From: Marthasterias glacialis
Taxonomy: Eukaryota; Echinodermata; Asteroidea; Forcipulatida; Asteriidae
Assembly: GCA_911728455.2 (NCBI GenBank)
Contig: OU452233.1
Location: 6,616,505-6,680,504 of the forward strand
DNA: 64,000 nucleotides
Direction: 5' to 3'
Positions within the stretch are counted from its first letter, which is position 1; every line of letters begins with the position of its first letter. Under the pieces are notes generated by a model that worked only from the letters and a program-made list of their open reading frames with translations, was not told the DNA's origin and made no database searches. Positions 1-11,510 of this stretch are shown piece after piece. Both the position numbers and the translations under genes were made by a program.

Positions 1-16
1 GCAGTTTTTCCCACAG

Positions 17-108
17 TAAAGGGCACCTCATTGAGGGAAGTGTAAATCTAGCGGGAACATTTCAAGGGGGCACCAAGGCAATTGCCGCTGTTGCCTCCAT
101 GTCAGGCC
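17..108 (-). repeat. AGGCCTGA-family repeat fragment
   Basis: It contains the family phrases AAAGGGCACCT, GGCACCAAGGCAATTGCC and TTGCCTCCATG and ends at CAGGCC. The 5' part is short. Confidence 0.6.
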
Positions 109-1735
109 CACAACCCCCAAAAGGACCTGTACTTTAGTTTATGCAATGTTATAAAACTGTGGATGGCCTTTATTTTGGATTCTACAGGCACTTTTTTCAT
201 CTCACATTTCTCTTGTTTGTTAACATGAACTACACCCTGGAATTACTACCTCTGAGAAATTCCCGGGTGAGTTTCTTTGCGTAAACATAGAAAAAAAGGA
301 CAATACTATAAATTCACAAAAGCAGAAGTTCATAAGTTGTAAATGAACACAGAATGCAGAAGCAGGACATACAAAGCAGAAGCAACATTCACATTTTGAA
401 TAAAGTGCAGTCCTTTCTACAGGTACATTGATACTTATACAACATTTCATCATGCCCTTGACATGTTCAAGTACTGTACTATACATTTGTACATTATAAA
501 TGATGCAGTCCAACGGAGCATAAACTTTTCTGTTGACTAGGAGTTGATGTTTCGCTTACGGTAAGCATGTAATTGGGCCCGTATTGCTGATTTTGGGTAC
601 CATGTACTGCATTACTCGAGGATCAATTTCATTAGCTGACTATCACACCATGGCACACACTTTGGGAACCCTTCATTCGTAGCAGACGGAGAAGTCGATT
701 CAGGTAACACAGTCCATTGCTCATATGGAGCATGTATTCAATTAATTGTAACAGTTGGAACACCTGAACAGAATCGGCACCAGTGGTTCGGTTGTGCCAA
801 GGGTCAATTGGATTGATAGATTGGGGTGTAATTGACTTCGGACAAGTAGGCTGCACCTGTCTGACGGGGATACTTTCTACTGGTCAATCCGTTTGTTGAC
901 CAGCCAAGGGAAGGCAGTACAAACTACACCTGCACACCTGTCAAAGAGAGCAATGCATGTAGATCTGTATACACATTTATTTGATGCGTTGTTTTCTGAT
1001 TATTCACAAGTCATTCATGTAGGCCTACCTATGTGGACATTATGCATGTAGACACATGTAACAGTACGAAATGAGTCATACATGATAGGTTTTTATTTTT
1101 AACTGCTCTTGCCATTGGTCTTGTTGAGAGGGTCGTACATGTACCATACAGAATGATGATGGCTCACTTCAGTTTGCATCAGAAATCTGAATAATTTTCC
1201 CAAGTTCCAGGCTGCCTGACAGCCTGACGGATTAAATTTGTTTGATTTGATGAAGCTTTTTTGAGGAGGCAGTAACAGCTTTGGGGGTGGGGGAAGGTTG
1301 CTTGTGGGAGGAACATCTTTGAGGATTAAAACAGTAGTTGTGCACAGAGTGGTTTGGTGGATCTCTGAGACCAAGAGACCTCAATGATCATCATCATTGT
1401 ATTATGAATCTATATTGGCTGTGTATACTGCATTCAGCCTTTCTGCATGAACCTGCCCGGCCCGGTATATCTGGCTATTCCCCAGATAGTGTTAAAACTA
1501 TACATGTAGGTCCTTCAACCATATGCTGGCCTATTAGATCCCCAAATTTCTTGGGAAATCACTTCTTTAAGACATTAATTTTGGAAAACCACTGAAGAGT
1601 ACCATCACTTTTAGCTCTGTGATGAGTTTACTTTCACAGATCTGCATCTTGAAAGTCAGACCTTGTTGGGTCAAGGTTTGAGTGCTGGGTACTACCAGCG
1701 TCACCTCATATTATTGTAAAATGTATGCTTCGTTC
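109..1735. other. No recognisable gene or repeat
   Basis: AT-rich sequence with short unconstrained open frames only. It has scattered ACATGTA motifs. Confidence 0.6.
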
Positions 1736-1893
1736 TTGAAAGGGCACGGGCACCAATGCATTTTCTTCTCGATAAAGGGCACCTCTATGAGAAAAATTGT
1801 AGATTTCTATTGGAACAATTCAAGGGCACCAAAGCAATGACCAGGGGTAACGAAGGCAATTGCCTCCATTGCCTCCGTGAAGTATCAGGCCTG
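1736..1893 (-). repeat. AGGCCTGA-family repeat, subfamily A
   Basis: A nearly full copy. Read on +, it runs from TTGAAAGGGCACGGGCACCAA through AAAGGGCACCTCTATGAG to GCCTCCGTGAAGTATCAGGCCTGA. It matches 49020-49176 closely. Confidence 0.75.
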
Positions 1894-2423
1894 AGAAAGG
1901 ATATTGTTAAATTAATTTTTTTATTAGAATTAAATTTGTGGATATTGAAAAATCTATGAACGAGAATTCAAGATAAATGTTTATAAATAAGGTCAGACAT
2001 TTGTCGTAAATTTGTACAATACTTGTGAAGGGTTATACACATGTACTTGGTTGTTGATCCTTTGTACATGTAGTAATTCTACAAGCCCAATATAGCCATG
2101 TTTTCATCCAGAATACAATATAGCAAGGTATGCACAAACATATGGATGCACGTGTAATTTTACATGTACATGCAATAAATATAGGAAGAACTGCTGCACC
2201 TGTAGCATCAACTGTACCACCTGTTTATACATAACTTAGTCCACATTGTAACTTACCAAGCACCCAATGTAAAGTCTTACAGTAGTTTTGCCAGCATGTG
2301 TGGTTTTATAGAGTGTAAAGAAAAACAAAAGGTACCTATGTGCATGTACAGTACATTGCATAACATTGTACAATTTGATCTTCACATATTGTGTTCCATA
2401 TGGTATACATAGTGTACGTGCAG
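1894..2423. other. No gene; TACATGTA-rich
   Basis: Several copies or near-copies of the palindrome TACATGTA (for example near 2068 and 2161). Nothing else recognised. Confidence 0.5.
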
Positions 2424-2565
2424 GCATGCAACTTTTCTGCTGATCACCTGGTTGCCTTGTTTTGGGTTTCTGTGCCATCCCATTGAAAAAATGAGAAACA
2501 CAGTACAAAGTCTTGCTGTTTCTGGCACTTTCCTCTGTTGTTTTGACAAACTGCAGTTGTAATGT
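2424..2565 (+). repeat. Dispersed repeat D
   Basis: Begins GGCATGCAACTTTTC and shares CACAGTACAAAGTCTTGCTG, TCTGGCACTTTCC and ACAAACTGCAGTT with 28002-28150 and, in part, 46430-46530. The class is unknown. Confidence 0.6.
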
Positions 2566-3082
2566 ATGTCAGATAAATGTACATGTACGTATGTTAAGTG
2601 TCACTGTATAAATTAACACTGTACAGTAATTTGTTTATTTTGGTACCAACAAAATCATTTATGGTGTTCCGAGGTATAGGAAAAAACCGACTGAGAAAAA
2701 ACTAATTTTTAGCACATTCTCCAGTGCCTCATTTAAATTGCATACATGAAGTTATGCTAAATGGCCCATTAGTGTGGGAAGCCTGTAATGGCCATGTGTC
2801 ACAATTCGTCTGGCAGGGGCAGACACATGCATTGAAGGATGTGAAGAAAGAAACTTACATCACTGCCAGTTCAGTCTGGTTTGAAATCCATGTGTCAAGC
2901 ACCGTTACATTAAAAGCAATCCACAAACACCCCTTCCAGTTGATAAGTGTCACAACACATTCTCAAACAAGGGCATGAAATGCTGCCAGACACCCAAGTT
3001 AAAAGGCAAAACTCACTTTGAAATGGAAATTCATGTAGCTCTTGTCATTTTCAGCTACAGGCCTGGATTGCTTCATTCTCAG
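2566..3082. other. No recognisable gene
   Basis: Short open frames without family resemblance; no repeat identified by eye. Confidence 0.5.
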
Positions 3083-3196
3083 ATGGGCAAGGCTGTTTTT
3101 CTCATGGTAATGGGCAACTCTAACAATTTAAGGGGCAAAAAGGCAATGACCAGGGGCATGGAAGGCAATTGCCTGTGTTGCCTCCGTGAAGTATAG
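3083..3196 (-). repeat. AGGCCTGA-family repeat, subfamily A
   Basis: Contains GGGCAAAAAGGCAATGACCA, GGAAGGCAATTGCC and TTGCCTCCGTGAAGTATAGG. It is a diverged copy. Confidence 0.65.
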
Positions 3197-4303
3197 GTGC
3201 CCAGAGTCGTCTCAAGATTCTTATAGATGTACTGAGAAGAAAAATAGGGGGCCACTAAAAAGTTGTAAAGTGCATGGTTGCTTCAAGAAGCAGTGTATAT
3301 TTGGTGCAATGTATGTTTTAAATTTGTTTTTATTTTTTATAGAGCTGGAGGCCACACTGTAAGGGGTCACACTAAGCAACATGAATCTTTAGAGGGCAGT
3401 ATTTGAATCATTTCAACTGTATTTTCCCTATCTACTTCATGTACAGACAGATCATGTTATAAACTTTTCTTTTCAGCCTTGAGACCAAGTCTAACACATG
3501 ATGTAATGCAGTGGGTTTTAAATCCACAATGTGATCTCTCGAGGTTCTGAATATCCCCCCTGGCAGCCATCCTCCATGCTGCTGTTACATAATTGGTAAA
3601 CATTTAGTTGTTTGATAATAAGTGCTTGAGGGTGAACAACCCAGAGCTGAAATCACTTTGAACCATACTTTTTTGTTCAGCGCACCATGAAATTTGGTCA
3701 GTGTAAATAAAGCTGACAGCTAGTAGATCTTGTGTAAGGGTTGACCTCGTGTTGAACCCTCACTGAGGAATTCCAGGTACAGTGGTTTGAACAAGTGCAT
3801 AATGTACAAACACTTAAAGAAAAGTACTACATGGTGGTGTGTAGCCTGAGTTGGCATGTAAATAACAAATGTACTGCACTTGCACTGCAGACTGATGTGG
3901 GGCTGGCCCTCTGTAGACACACACACACATATTCTTGCTTCATGTGTATACTTTATTCCCAGTGCAACCCTGCCACAACTGGGTCGTGGAATGTCACTTT
4001 GCATGAGGTCAGTTCAAGCAGTCTGTGGGAAAATATTTATAAAAGTGGAGGGGGAAACATGGACGATGGCTGTTGTCAGGGAGAAAAAATGCTGAGGTGT
4101 TCATTTTGTGCAATGTCTGGGAGTGGTAGTGTGGTAAGTGATCGCAGCAATGTCAGACTCATTTTGTTAATTTTTGTTGTGGTCATTATCATTTAAAACA
4201 AGTTGTTTTCACAAAGAGGAAAATCACATCACATAATTTCAAAGAGGTAGCTTAGGACCCAGAACTGAAGAGTATTGTTTAAGGAGAAAGGTTAACTGAC
4301 CTA
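3197..4303. other. No recognisable gene
   Basis: Contains a short (AC)n run near 3920. The 133-residue frame at 3795-4196 has no family resemblance and is not called. Confidence 0.5.
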
Positions 4304-4697
4304 TGATTCTTAACTAGTGACTAAATCTAGCAAAGCACTATTCTGTAGCATTCTTAACTAGTGGCTAAATCTAGCTAAGTGCTATTCTACAGCATTCTTA
4401 ACTAGTGGCTAAATCTAGCTAAGCACTATTCTGTAGCATTCTTCCTAGTGGCTAAATCTAGCGAAGCGTTATTCTGTAGCATTCTTTACTAGTGGCTAAA
4501 TCTAAACAAGCCATGTTCTGAATTGCATTCTTTTGGCTAAATCTAGCCAAGTCCTATTCTGTAGCAATCTTAACTAGTGGCTAAATCTAACCAAGCCATA
4601 GGCTATTCTCAATTGCATTCTTTTGGCTAAATCTAGCCAAGTCCTATTCTGTAGCATTCTTAACTACATGTAGTGGCTATATCTAACCAAGCCATAT
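4304..4697 (+). repeat. 44-bp minisatellite, nine units
   Basis: The core CTAAATCTA recurs at 4321, 4365, 4409, 4452, 4496, 4537, 4581, 4627 and (as CTATATCTA) 4676. Spacing is 41-49 bp, mostly 44. A typical unit reads CATTCTTAACTAGTGG, then CTAAATCTAGC, then an ...CTATTCTGTAG end. A tenth unit sits at 6051-6082 beyond an inserted segment. Confidence 0.9.
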
Positions 4698-6050
4698 TAA
4701 TAATAATAATAAAAGGCATTTATATGGCACTTTATGTAAAAATACCTCAAAGAGCCTCACAGCCAGGCATGCAACTCTTCCGTGGATCCGCGTTTTGAAA
4801 AGAATCCTGCCACTCATGAAAAATCCGCGTTTAAATACAATTATCGCGCGTGAGTTAGATAAAACACATAAAAGTCATCTACATCATGACATCGACGGAT
4901 AAAGTCTGGCTCCATGGTAGTTTACATATGTGCAAAGGCATTACACAGTCTAGACACAGACACAATGCTCCTTGTACTACATACATTCTATAGTACATGT
5001 GTAGAGACTGGATCCAGAGGTTTTTCTATTAATGCTTCACATGGGATGCGGCAGTGAAACATCACAGCATCAACTTGAAATAAAACGGTAAGAAAAGATA
5101 CAATTGGTCTCAATTAAGGCTAAGATCTGAAGAAAACTGTGGATAAAAGGCTCAAAGCAAAGCAGGTTGGAAAAGCAGGTTGACGAAATTCCTCTTGCTG
5201 AAGTCGTTCGAAACTTGCCAGTTATGATGGCATGTTTGCTGTGCAAATGTGAGCATTGTAATTGTTCATTAAATGAACAACAAACAATGGAACAGAAACG
5301 GAAGAAGCATTTTATTGAAAAAAAATTTGTTGGAAAGAATTGCAGTATGAGTTCTCCCCATTGCACAATCTAGCGCAAATTGCGGGACCAATACGTAAAA
5401 CAAAACAATTTTTTTTTCATTTAAAGTAAAACTCTTTTTTGGGGGGGCCTTTAAAGCAGGCCTGTTAAACCTTGGTTAAACATCATATTTGCGCTTTGCA
5501 TTTAGAAACTAACCCATGGTTAAACATTATATTGGCGCTTTACATTTAGAAATGCAGACTGAAAAAATTAGCTTGTAAAACTATTAAACCTAAGTTATAG
5601 TAGTACTTAAAAGATAAAAAGGGTACTAAAAGTGTACAGAGAACAATCCAAGTACATAAACAGAGAAGCAAACAAAATAAAAGTTAAAATGCAAGAAGAA
5701 AACAAAACTTAATGTAGAAATAAAACCTTGAAAGCCAAAACAAAGCATTAAAAAGAACAATAATTAACTACAAGAACAATAAAAAAAAAATGCAACACGG
5801 GATCAACAAGCCAAGAAAATCAAAGCACTGGCCACTAGTAAAAAGTAACAAGAAAGTAAATTCAAGTACATGAAGTACCAGAAAACTGCAAACCATTTGT
5901 TGAAAGACAAAAATACCAAGTGAAAAAAACAGTAAAATGTTTTTTTAAATGCAGGCATTTGTTAAACCACTCATTGGAGGCACTAAAAAAGTACACAAAA
6001 TAAAAAAAAGTCAAAAATAAGTGAGTCTTAAAAAATAAAAAAGAGATTAT
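4698..6050 (-). mobile_element. 1.35-kb insertion splitting the minisatellite
   Basis: Array units stop at 4697 and one more unit appears at 6051-6082. The inserted DNA begins with (AAT)n and AAGGCATTTATATGGCAC, which in reverse looks like the 3' tail of the LINE/SINE elements in this window. The far half (about 5580-6045) is very A-rich. No coding domain was recognised. Orientation and class (minus-strand non-LTR insertion) are inferred from the tail only. Confidence 0.55.
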
Positions 6051-6082
6051 GTAGCATTCTTTTGGCTAACTCTAGCAAATGT
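6051..6082 (+). repeat. Displaced minisatellite unit
   Basis: GTAGCATTCTTTTGGCTAAC, then TCTAGCAA, matches the units at 4527-4545 and 4617-4635. Confidence 0.75.
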
Positions 6083-6569
6083 GACAATCTCAACAAGCAT
6101 CAAATTATTCAGGAAACCAGAATTCTAATCAGAGTTCTAATTTCTGTGGTCAAGGTGTAACATCCATGTATGTAACTGTCAAATCGGTGATTTGGTTATT
6201 CCAGGCTTTTTGACAAGGTTGTTTTCATTATTTAAAACCGACTTTGTGTGGAAGAAATGCTAAGAGAAAGAGGTATAGTGTGACTATGACAGAGTCTTTG
6301 GGCAGTGTTCTATGTACACATTTATTTCGGATGGTTGTGGCTGGTACATGTACATCATGTGTTAAACTGCATTCTTGTGGGTTGTAACCGTTCCACATTC
6401 TTTCGGGAAAAAGAAAACAGGACATGACCCCCCATTTGTCACATAACCTGTTGAAATGCTTCAGGCTCAGACTTGGCCTGTCTGCCACTGACTTACATTC
6501 CTTTTAACCAGTTGCCTTTCACTATACTACCCCTGTTCATTGGGCCTTAACCATAACTCAGGGTAGCGT
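6083..6569. other. No recognisable gene
   Basis: Unique-looking AT-rich sequence. Confidence 0.45.
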
Positions 6570-6830
6570 ATCAGGCTGATATGCACAAATTGCGGGCCAA
6601 TATGCGGGCATTACGGCCGATATGATTTTAAGCTCAAATTCACAAAAAATCAAAACACACATTTTAAATGCTCCAGATTGCACAGGAGAAATTTTCAAAC
6701 CAAACCTAAACATCAAATAAAAACATTCTGAGGACCTGGTTTCAATTCAGCGTGCTCCAGCCACACTTTCAAAATTTGGGTCCATGAGTTTTGAAAAATC
6801 CTGGGGGGGGGGAACCCTGTAACTCCCTTG
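6570..6830 (+). repeat. Dispersed repeat E
   Basis: Shares AGATTGCACAG, AAACCAAACATAAACATCAA-like text and CAATTCAGC with 30960-31170, and in reverse with 14125-14270 and 33380-33560. Confidence 0.6.
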
Positions 6831-6845
6831 AGTGATTTACTGGGA

Positions 6846-6980
6846 TCCTTCCTCACTCTTTGAAACAAAGTCCAACATCATGATATGGTAACTCGGCACC
6901 CAAAATGGTGGATTCGTTTATTATGGAGTCATGCCTGATCCCATGTAAAGCATAATCAGATTTTTCATTGTGTAAAAAGG
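6846..6980. repeat. Dispersed repeat G
   Basis: CCTTCCTCACTCT...CAAAGTCCAAC and CATGTAAAGCATAATCAG resemble 25168-25330. It is diverged. Confidence 0.5.
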
Positions 6981-7000
6981 CCTCATCATTCAACCAACCA

Positions 7001-8281
7001 GTGAGAGTTTCATGTTGGTGGTTGCCTTGTAATAAAGACGGTGAAAACAAATTCAAAGTCTGGAAATCCATCACTGTGACAGTATAGACTAAGATCAATT
7101 TATGGTCCACTCACCTTGAATTACCCCTACCTTCTCCAAACCTGTTGGCCATGGTGCCTTTGGTTATTTTGGCCCCACCTGTTGAAAACAACCTTCCCTA
7201 CAACATTCATTCTTCAACCTCAGCTGCTACTTTTAAGAAATTGCTCCAAGCTGAACTGTATTGATCCCTTGATTCTAAAGGGAGGGGGTGTACACCATGC
7301 TACATATGGATGGAGCACCAAATTCGCGCATAATCAAACTTCCGGTACCAAGTATATTGGGAGATTATGTTTCTTCAAATACGTTAGTTTAACATAGTTT
7401 ATGGCTATAAGTTTTATATTATAGTTTTGGGGAAAGTAAATTTTAGCGATGAAATATATGAAATTAAAATCAATTTAACAAAGCTCCGAAGAAAATCGGA
7501 GAGTAAGACTGGACCTCAGTAGTTTCTGGTTACTTGTAAACAATTAAGAATTTTGCCCAACTGACATTCATGTTATTAATCCTAAGGAATAGTTGCACAA
7601 ATTTGTGCGTGATTTGCAATTCGTACTGCATGAGGTTAAATAAGCATCCTTGTCTCAAGTTTTAATTTTGTTTCAATGTTAATTTTAACAAATTTATTTG
7701 AATTCTATAAAAATTGAAATTGTTTTTAAACAAAATTGCTGCAAGTATTTTTATTTACAAGAATTATTTATCAATGAAATTTAAAAAGATGATTTGATTT
7801 CATAATAAAAATAAAGTCTGCTTTCGACATCTTTTCTTGTTTTTGTTAATAAGCATGAGACTTACACAGTCTATTTCCAAATGAAAACTTGTGATATTCC
7901 CCCCCAGATGATCGCAGCACCAATCCTACATGTAGGCCTACATGTATTACCTTTTAACCCACCCTATGGCAACGTCTTGCATTCCATGTACTTTGCTTTG
8001 TAACAGGTGATAGTCCATGCTTGTTCTCCCCACGCCCCATTTCTTTGCTTCAGTGCCGCTGAGAGTGTTCCCATAGAAATATGGATTTTTTGCTATACTG
8101 TGGTTCATTCAACCTTGTTGTATGAATCTACCAGGCAAAAAATAAATTTACCTGACTCCATTTAGAGTCCTCATAACAAGAGTCTCACGATCTATCTTGG
8201 TCAAACTACATGTTGAGCACAAACAAAATTACTTGTCATCTTAGAGTCCTTCTGCTGGTTGTAGTACTGGTAGTCAGTATT
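7001..8281. other. No recognisable gene
   Basis: AT-rich; nothing identified on either strand. Confidence 0.5.
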
Positions 8282-9732
8282 GACCATGTAACCCGTGACA
8301 CCTCATGTTTACAAAGGAGCCACAGAGTGGGGACTTCCTGCAGGCATGATTTGTACACAGCCCAATAAAAGAAAATATAAAATCTTACATTTAATGGAGA
8401 CCGCACTGTCTGATTTTTATCAACTTTTGATATGAAGAAAGGGGGCCCATTTCAAAACTTGTTCTGTTCAGCTGTTATTTTCATCACTGTTGAATTCATG
8501 TGGAAATTGTGACTCAAAATCTAAAATGGCCCATATGACAAGTGTTGTATCTCGCCTGCCAGAAAGGCCCTGGAATGTACAAGGTCACTCTTTTTGTAAA
8601 ATGTTACATGATCTGTACCTTGTAATGTTTGATATAACCAGTTAACTGCTCATTTTTTTTATTTTTTTTTTTTTTTTATTGGGGGGGGGGGATTGTTTAC
8701 AACACTTTGAACTTTTGTACAATGAGCTATATGTTGTTTATGTACATTGTATCTGTACATTCTGAATGAAACACTCATTTTCTCTGCAGGCTTCACCAAA
8801 TGTCCAGACAAAAAATCTGTCTGCCTACACATTACGTATGTACAGGCTTGTTAACTGAAATCATGTTTTTCATTGCATTCCAGTAAATAACACAGTGTAA
8901 TCGAGTGGGAGCTAATTTTCTAAAGCTTGTTTTTGAGGCCAGAAATGGACCCCAAAAAAATAAAAAGTGGAAAAAATGAAAAAGCTCAGGGACACTGGTG
9001 GAAAATTCCTTTGGGAATGGTAATCTATTAGGCAAATGGACTAGATACTGTTTTCTGTGTTTAAAGAAACATATACATTTATGTACAATGTAAACTAAAT
9101 GTATAGGATGGCAAAATCTTTTTGAAAGATGATAGTTTTTTCGCTCATTATCCTCCTACTGCCTGACATTTCAACATCATCCTGTAGTTTTGAATGATGT
9201 ATAATTGTAGATAAACTACATGTATGTAGTGTAAATGTATACATGCCAGCCTGCAACGTGATATCATATTGTATGAAAGTTGTCTTCAGATCTTGTCCTA
9301 ATTCTCTTGCCTTCGCAAAGCAAGAGAAATCAACAAAACATGTAAACAAAACAGCCTGAGATGTTTTCTTGCAAGACTTGACTCGCAGTAAAAGTTTCAT
9401 TTTATGATTATTAAAATGTTAAATATTTGTTAGATCACATAACCTTTGTTTACAAAAAGAGTGACCTTGTACATGTACATTCCAAGGCATTTCTGGCAGG
9501 CAAGATACCATATTGGAAATTGTACATGTTGAGTTATAAAAATAACAGCTGAAGAAGTTTTGAAATGCGCTCCCTTTCTTCATATCAAAAGTTGGGAAAA
9601 ATCAGACAGTGCAATCCCCACAAATTTAAGATTTTATGTGTTCTTCCATTGGGCTGTGCACAAATTGTGCCTGCAGGAAGTCAATGCTCTGTGGCTCTTT
9701 TGTAAACATGTGATGTCACAGGTCACATGGTC
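8282..9732. mobile_element. 1.45-kb element with ~300-bp terminal inverted arms
   Basis: The left arm (8282-8616) begins GACCATGT, then TGTTTACAAA-GAGCCACAGAG and ACTTCCTGCAGGCA. The right arm (9432-9732) is its reverse complement, with scattered differences, ending ACATGGTC. A spacer of about 0.8 kb (8617-9431) contains a T-run/G-run and no transposase frame. A single arm end recurs at 17180-17253. It is either a non-autonomous DNA transposon with long TIRs or two inverted copies of one element. Confidence 0.7.
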
Positions 9733-9861
9733 TTTCAAGTACACCATGTAAAAATCTCTCAAGTGGAAATGTGGCTCTGGGAAGAGCTGGTTGGTTGTTC
9801 CCAACTTTTTGACTCGTGTGCTCTAGTCTTCGTTAGGAGACTTATAATGTTTCTTAATTAG

Positions 9862-10420
9862 CCAGTTCCCGCCAGGAATCTTCAATTTTTTCCCGTCCAG
9901 CCTGACGGGATTATTTTCTCAGAATTGCTGGAATAATTTTTCTTTGAAAGTACCGCTGGCACAAAGAACCTTTGACTTGACAAAGCCAAGTGAACAAAGA
10001 TTCTTTTTGTTTTCTCCATCGAAAAGAAAACCTCGGCCATGAGCTACAGCCGAGAATTATTCCTCAAACCGGAACCAAGGCTAGAAGCTTGGCTCACTCT
10101 GACCATAGAGCACGGAGTCTGACTTACCTCCATTTAGCTAAAATACAATGAATAAACATTGACGGAAGGCTCTCGATGTCTCATAATCCTCTTCGAACAA
10201 AAGGATAAAGGTCCGGAATTGGGGAGTACACAATAACCCCCGCATAATGGACAAAAAATCAACGAAATGTTCAACACCATCTGTCTTCTTTGTGTGGGTG
10301 AAATGAAGCATTGCACGGTGAGTGGATACTCTGTGCACATTCCGAAATGTCCGGGCAACATTTGTTTCGGTATTCCAATTTTACACATTTTTCGTGTTCA
10401 CATGACCTCCGTTTGCTGGC
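9862..10420 (+). repeat. Dispersed repeat H (~560 bp)
   Basis: Starts with GTTCCCGCCAGGAATC, TACCGCTGGCACAAAG and CATCGAAAAGAAAACC, and ends near CCGGGCAACATTTGTTTCGG. Inverted copy at 47275-47870; fragments at 30655-30720, 51340-51430 and 53700-53900. Confidence 0.7.
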
Positions 10421-11214
10421 TCGGACAATATTTGCATGTATTACAGGTCATCCAGCATCAACAGGTTTAAGGATGGACAGTTTGTACAAATTTTCTCTTT
10501 TAGAATCTTATGCTGTTCCATTCCTTAATTTTCCTCCGGCCATTCCAAAGTTTTGATAGTAATTGGTTTTTGATTGTGCAAATTGTAATTGGTTTTGCTT
10601 GATCAACACAGCTTGCCAAGTCAATCGTTCCTGCAGGGATGTCATGAGAAATTAAAGACTTTTATCTGAATTCAGACTTTTTTAAATTTTAAGTCTGCTT
10701 GGTGAAAGAAAAAGTCTTGTATTTTTTTTCCTCGGGTGTACATTAAAGACACCAGCCAACCTGTAAAAACTTCATGTTGTGATAAAAATGGTTTATGTGC
10801 TTTGTCTTGCAAATTGTACATTTTTATACAAAGGATTCTTAATGCACAAACTCATTTTGGAGGATTTTTAAGGATTGAGGCAGTGAGTTTCATGCACAAC
10901 TCATTTTGGAGGATTATGAAGGATTGAGGAAGGTCCTTAGTAATTAAAGCTAGGGAGTTAGGGTTAATGGAAATATTTTCTTGGAGGATTGGAACTGGTA
11001 TCAACTTAATAAAAATCAATGGGCTTTCAGATTTCAACTACATGTAATTTTTAAAAAAAATTTACACTTTTATTTATACTTGTTAATAATATTTTTTTTT
11101 ATAAATGTTTACATCAGGGGTAATCCCAGTACACAAGCTAGGGTATCTGGTGGATATGCTAAAGAAAAAGAAAAAAAGAAGAACATACATTTTTTTTAAC
11201 AACTATATTAAAAT
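10421..11214. other. No gene; short tandem duplication
   Basis: At about 10846-10930 the phrase CTCATTTTGGAGGATT...AAGGATTGAGG is repeated in tandem (period about 48 bp). The rest is AT-rich. Confidence 0.55.
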
Positions 11215-11510
11215 GAGCATGCTTCATAGAAGTGGAAATATTCCATTGAAGTATTTTAGCTTTAAATGCTGCAGTTTTTGAGAAATGAGTGAAAGAAATA
11301 GCTTTGATCTCACAAGTCCACAATTCAAAGAATGGAAAAACTGTTAATATATAAGTGTTTTTCTGTCTTTTTTTTCCTCTACTTTCTCATGGATGACCGA
11401 TTGAGCTTAAACTTTCACAGGTTTGTTATTTTATGTACAGATGTTGGGTCATGTACATGTTCATACATATGTGTGATGTGCGGAAAGCTGGATACTGGTC
11501 TTTGAAAGAA
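11215..11510. repeat. Dispersed repeat I
   Basis: Shares TTAAATGCTG-AG-TTTTGAG, ACTTTCACAGGT-TGTTATTT and GGATACTGGTCTTTGA-like text with 44090-44580. Related pieces at 39525-39790, 52690-52835 and 60855-61250. Confidence 0.6.

Noticed and set aside
3795-4196. 133-codon frame
   Set aside because: No domain, no splice-site logic and an overlapping second frame; probably chance.
4304-4697. CRISPR-like array
   Set aside because: Units are contiguous, variable minisatellite repeats without unique spacers, in eukaryotic DNA.
5167-5373. 68-codon frame with several Cys residues in the inserted segment
   Set aside because: It overlaps an opposite-strand frame and matches no zinc-finger spacing that I know.
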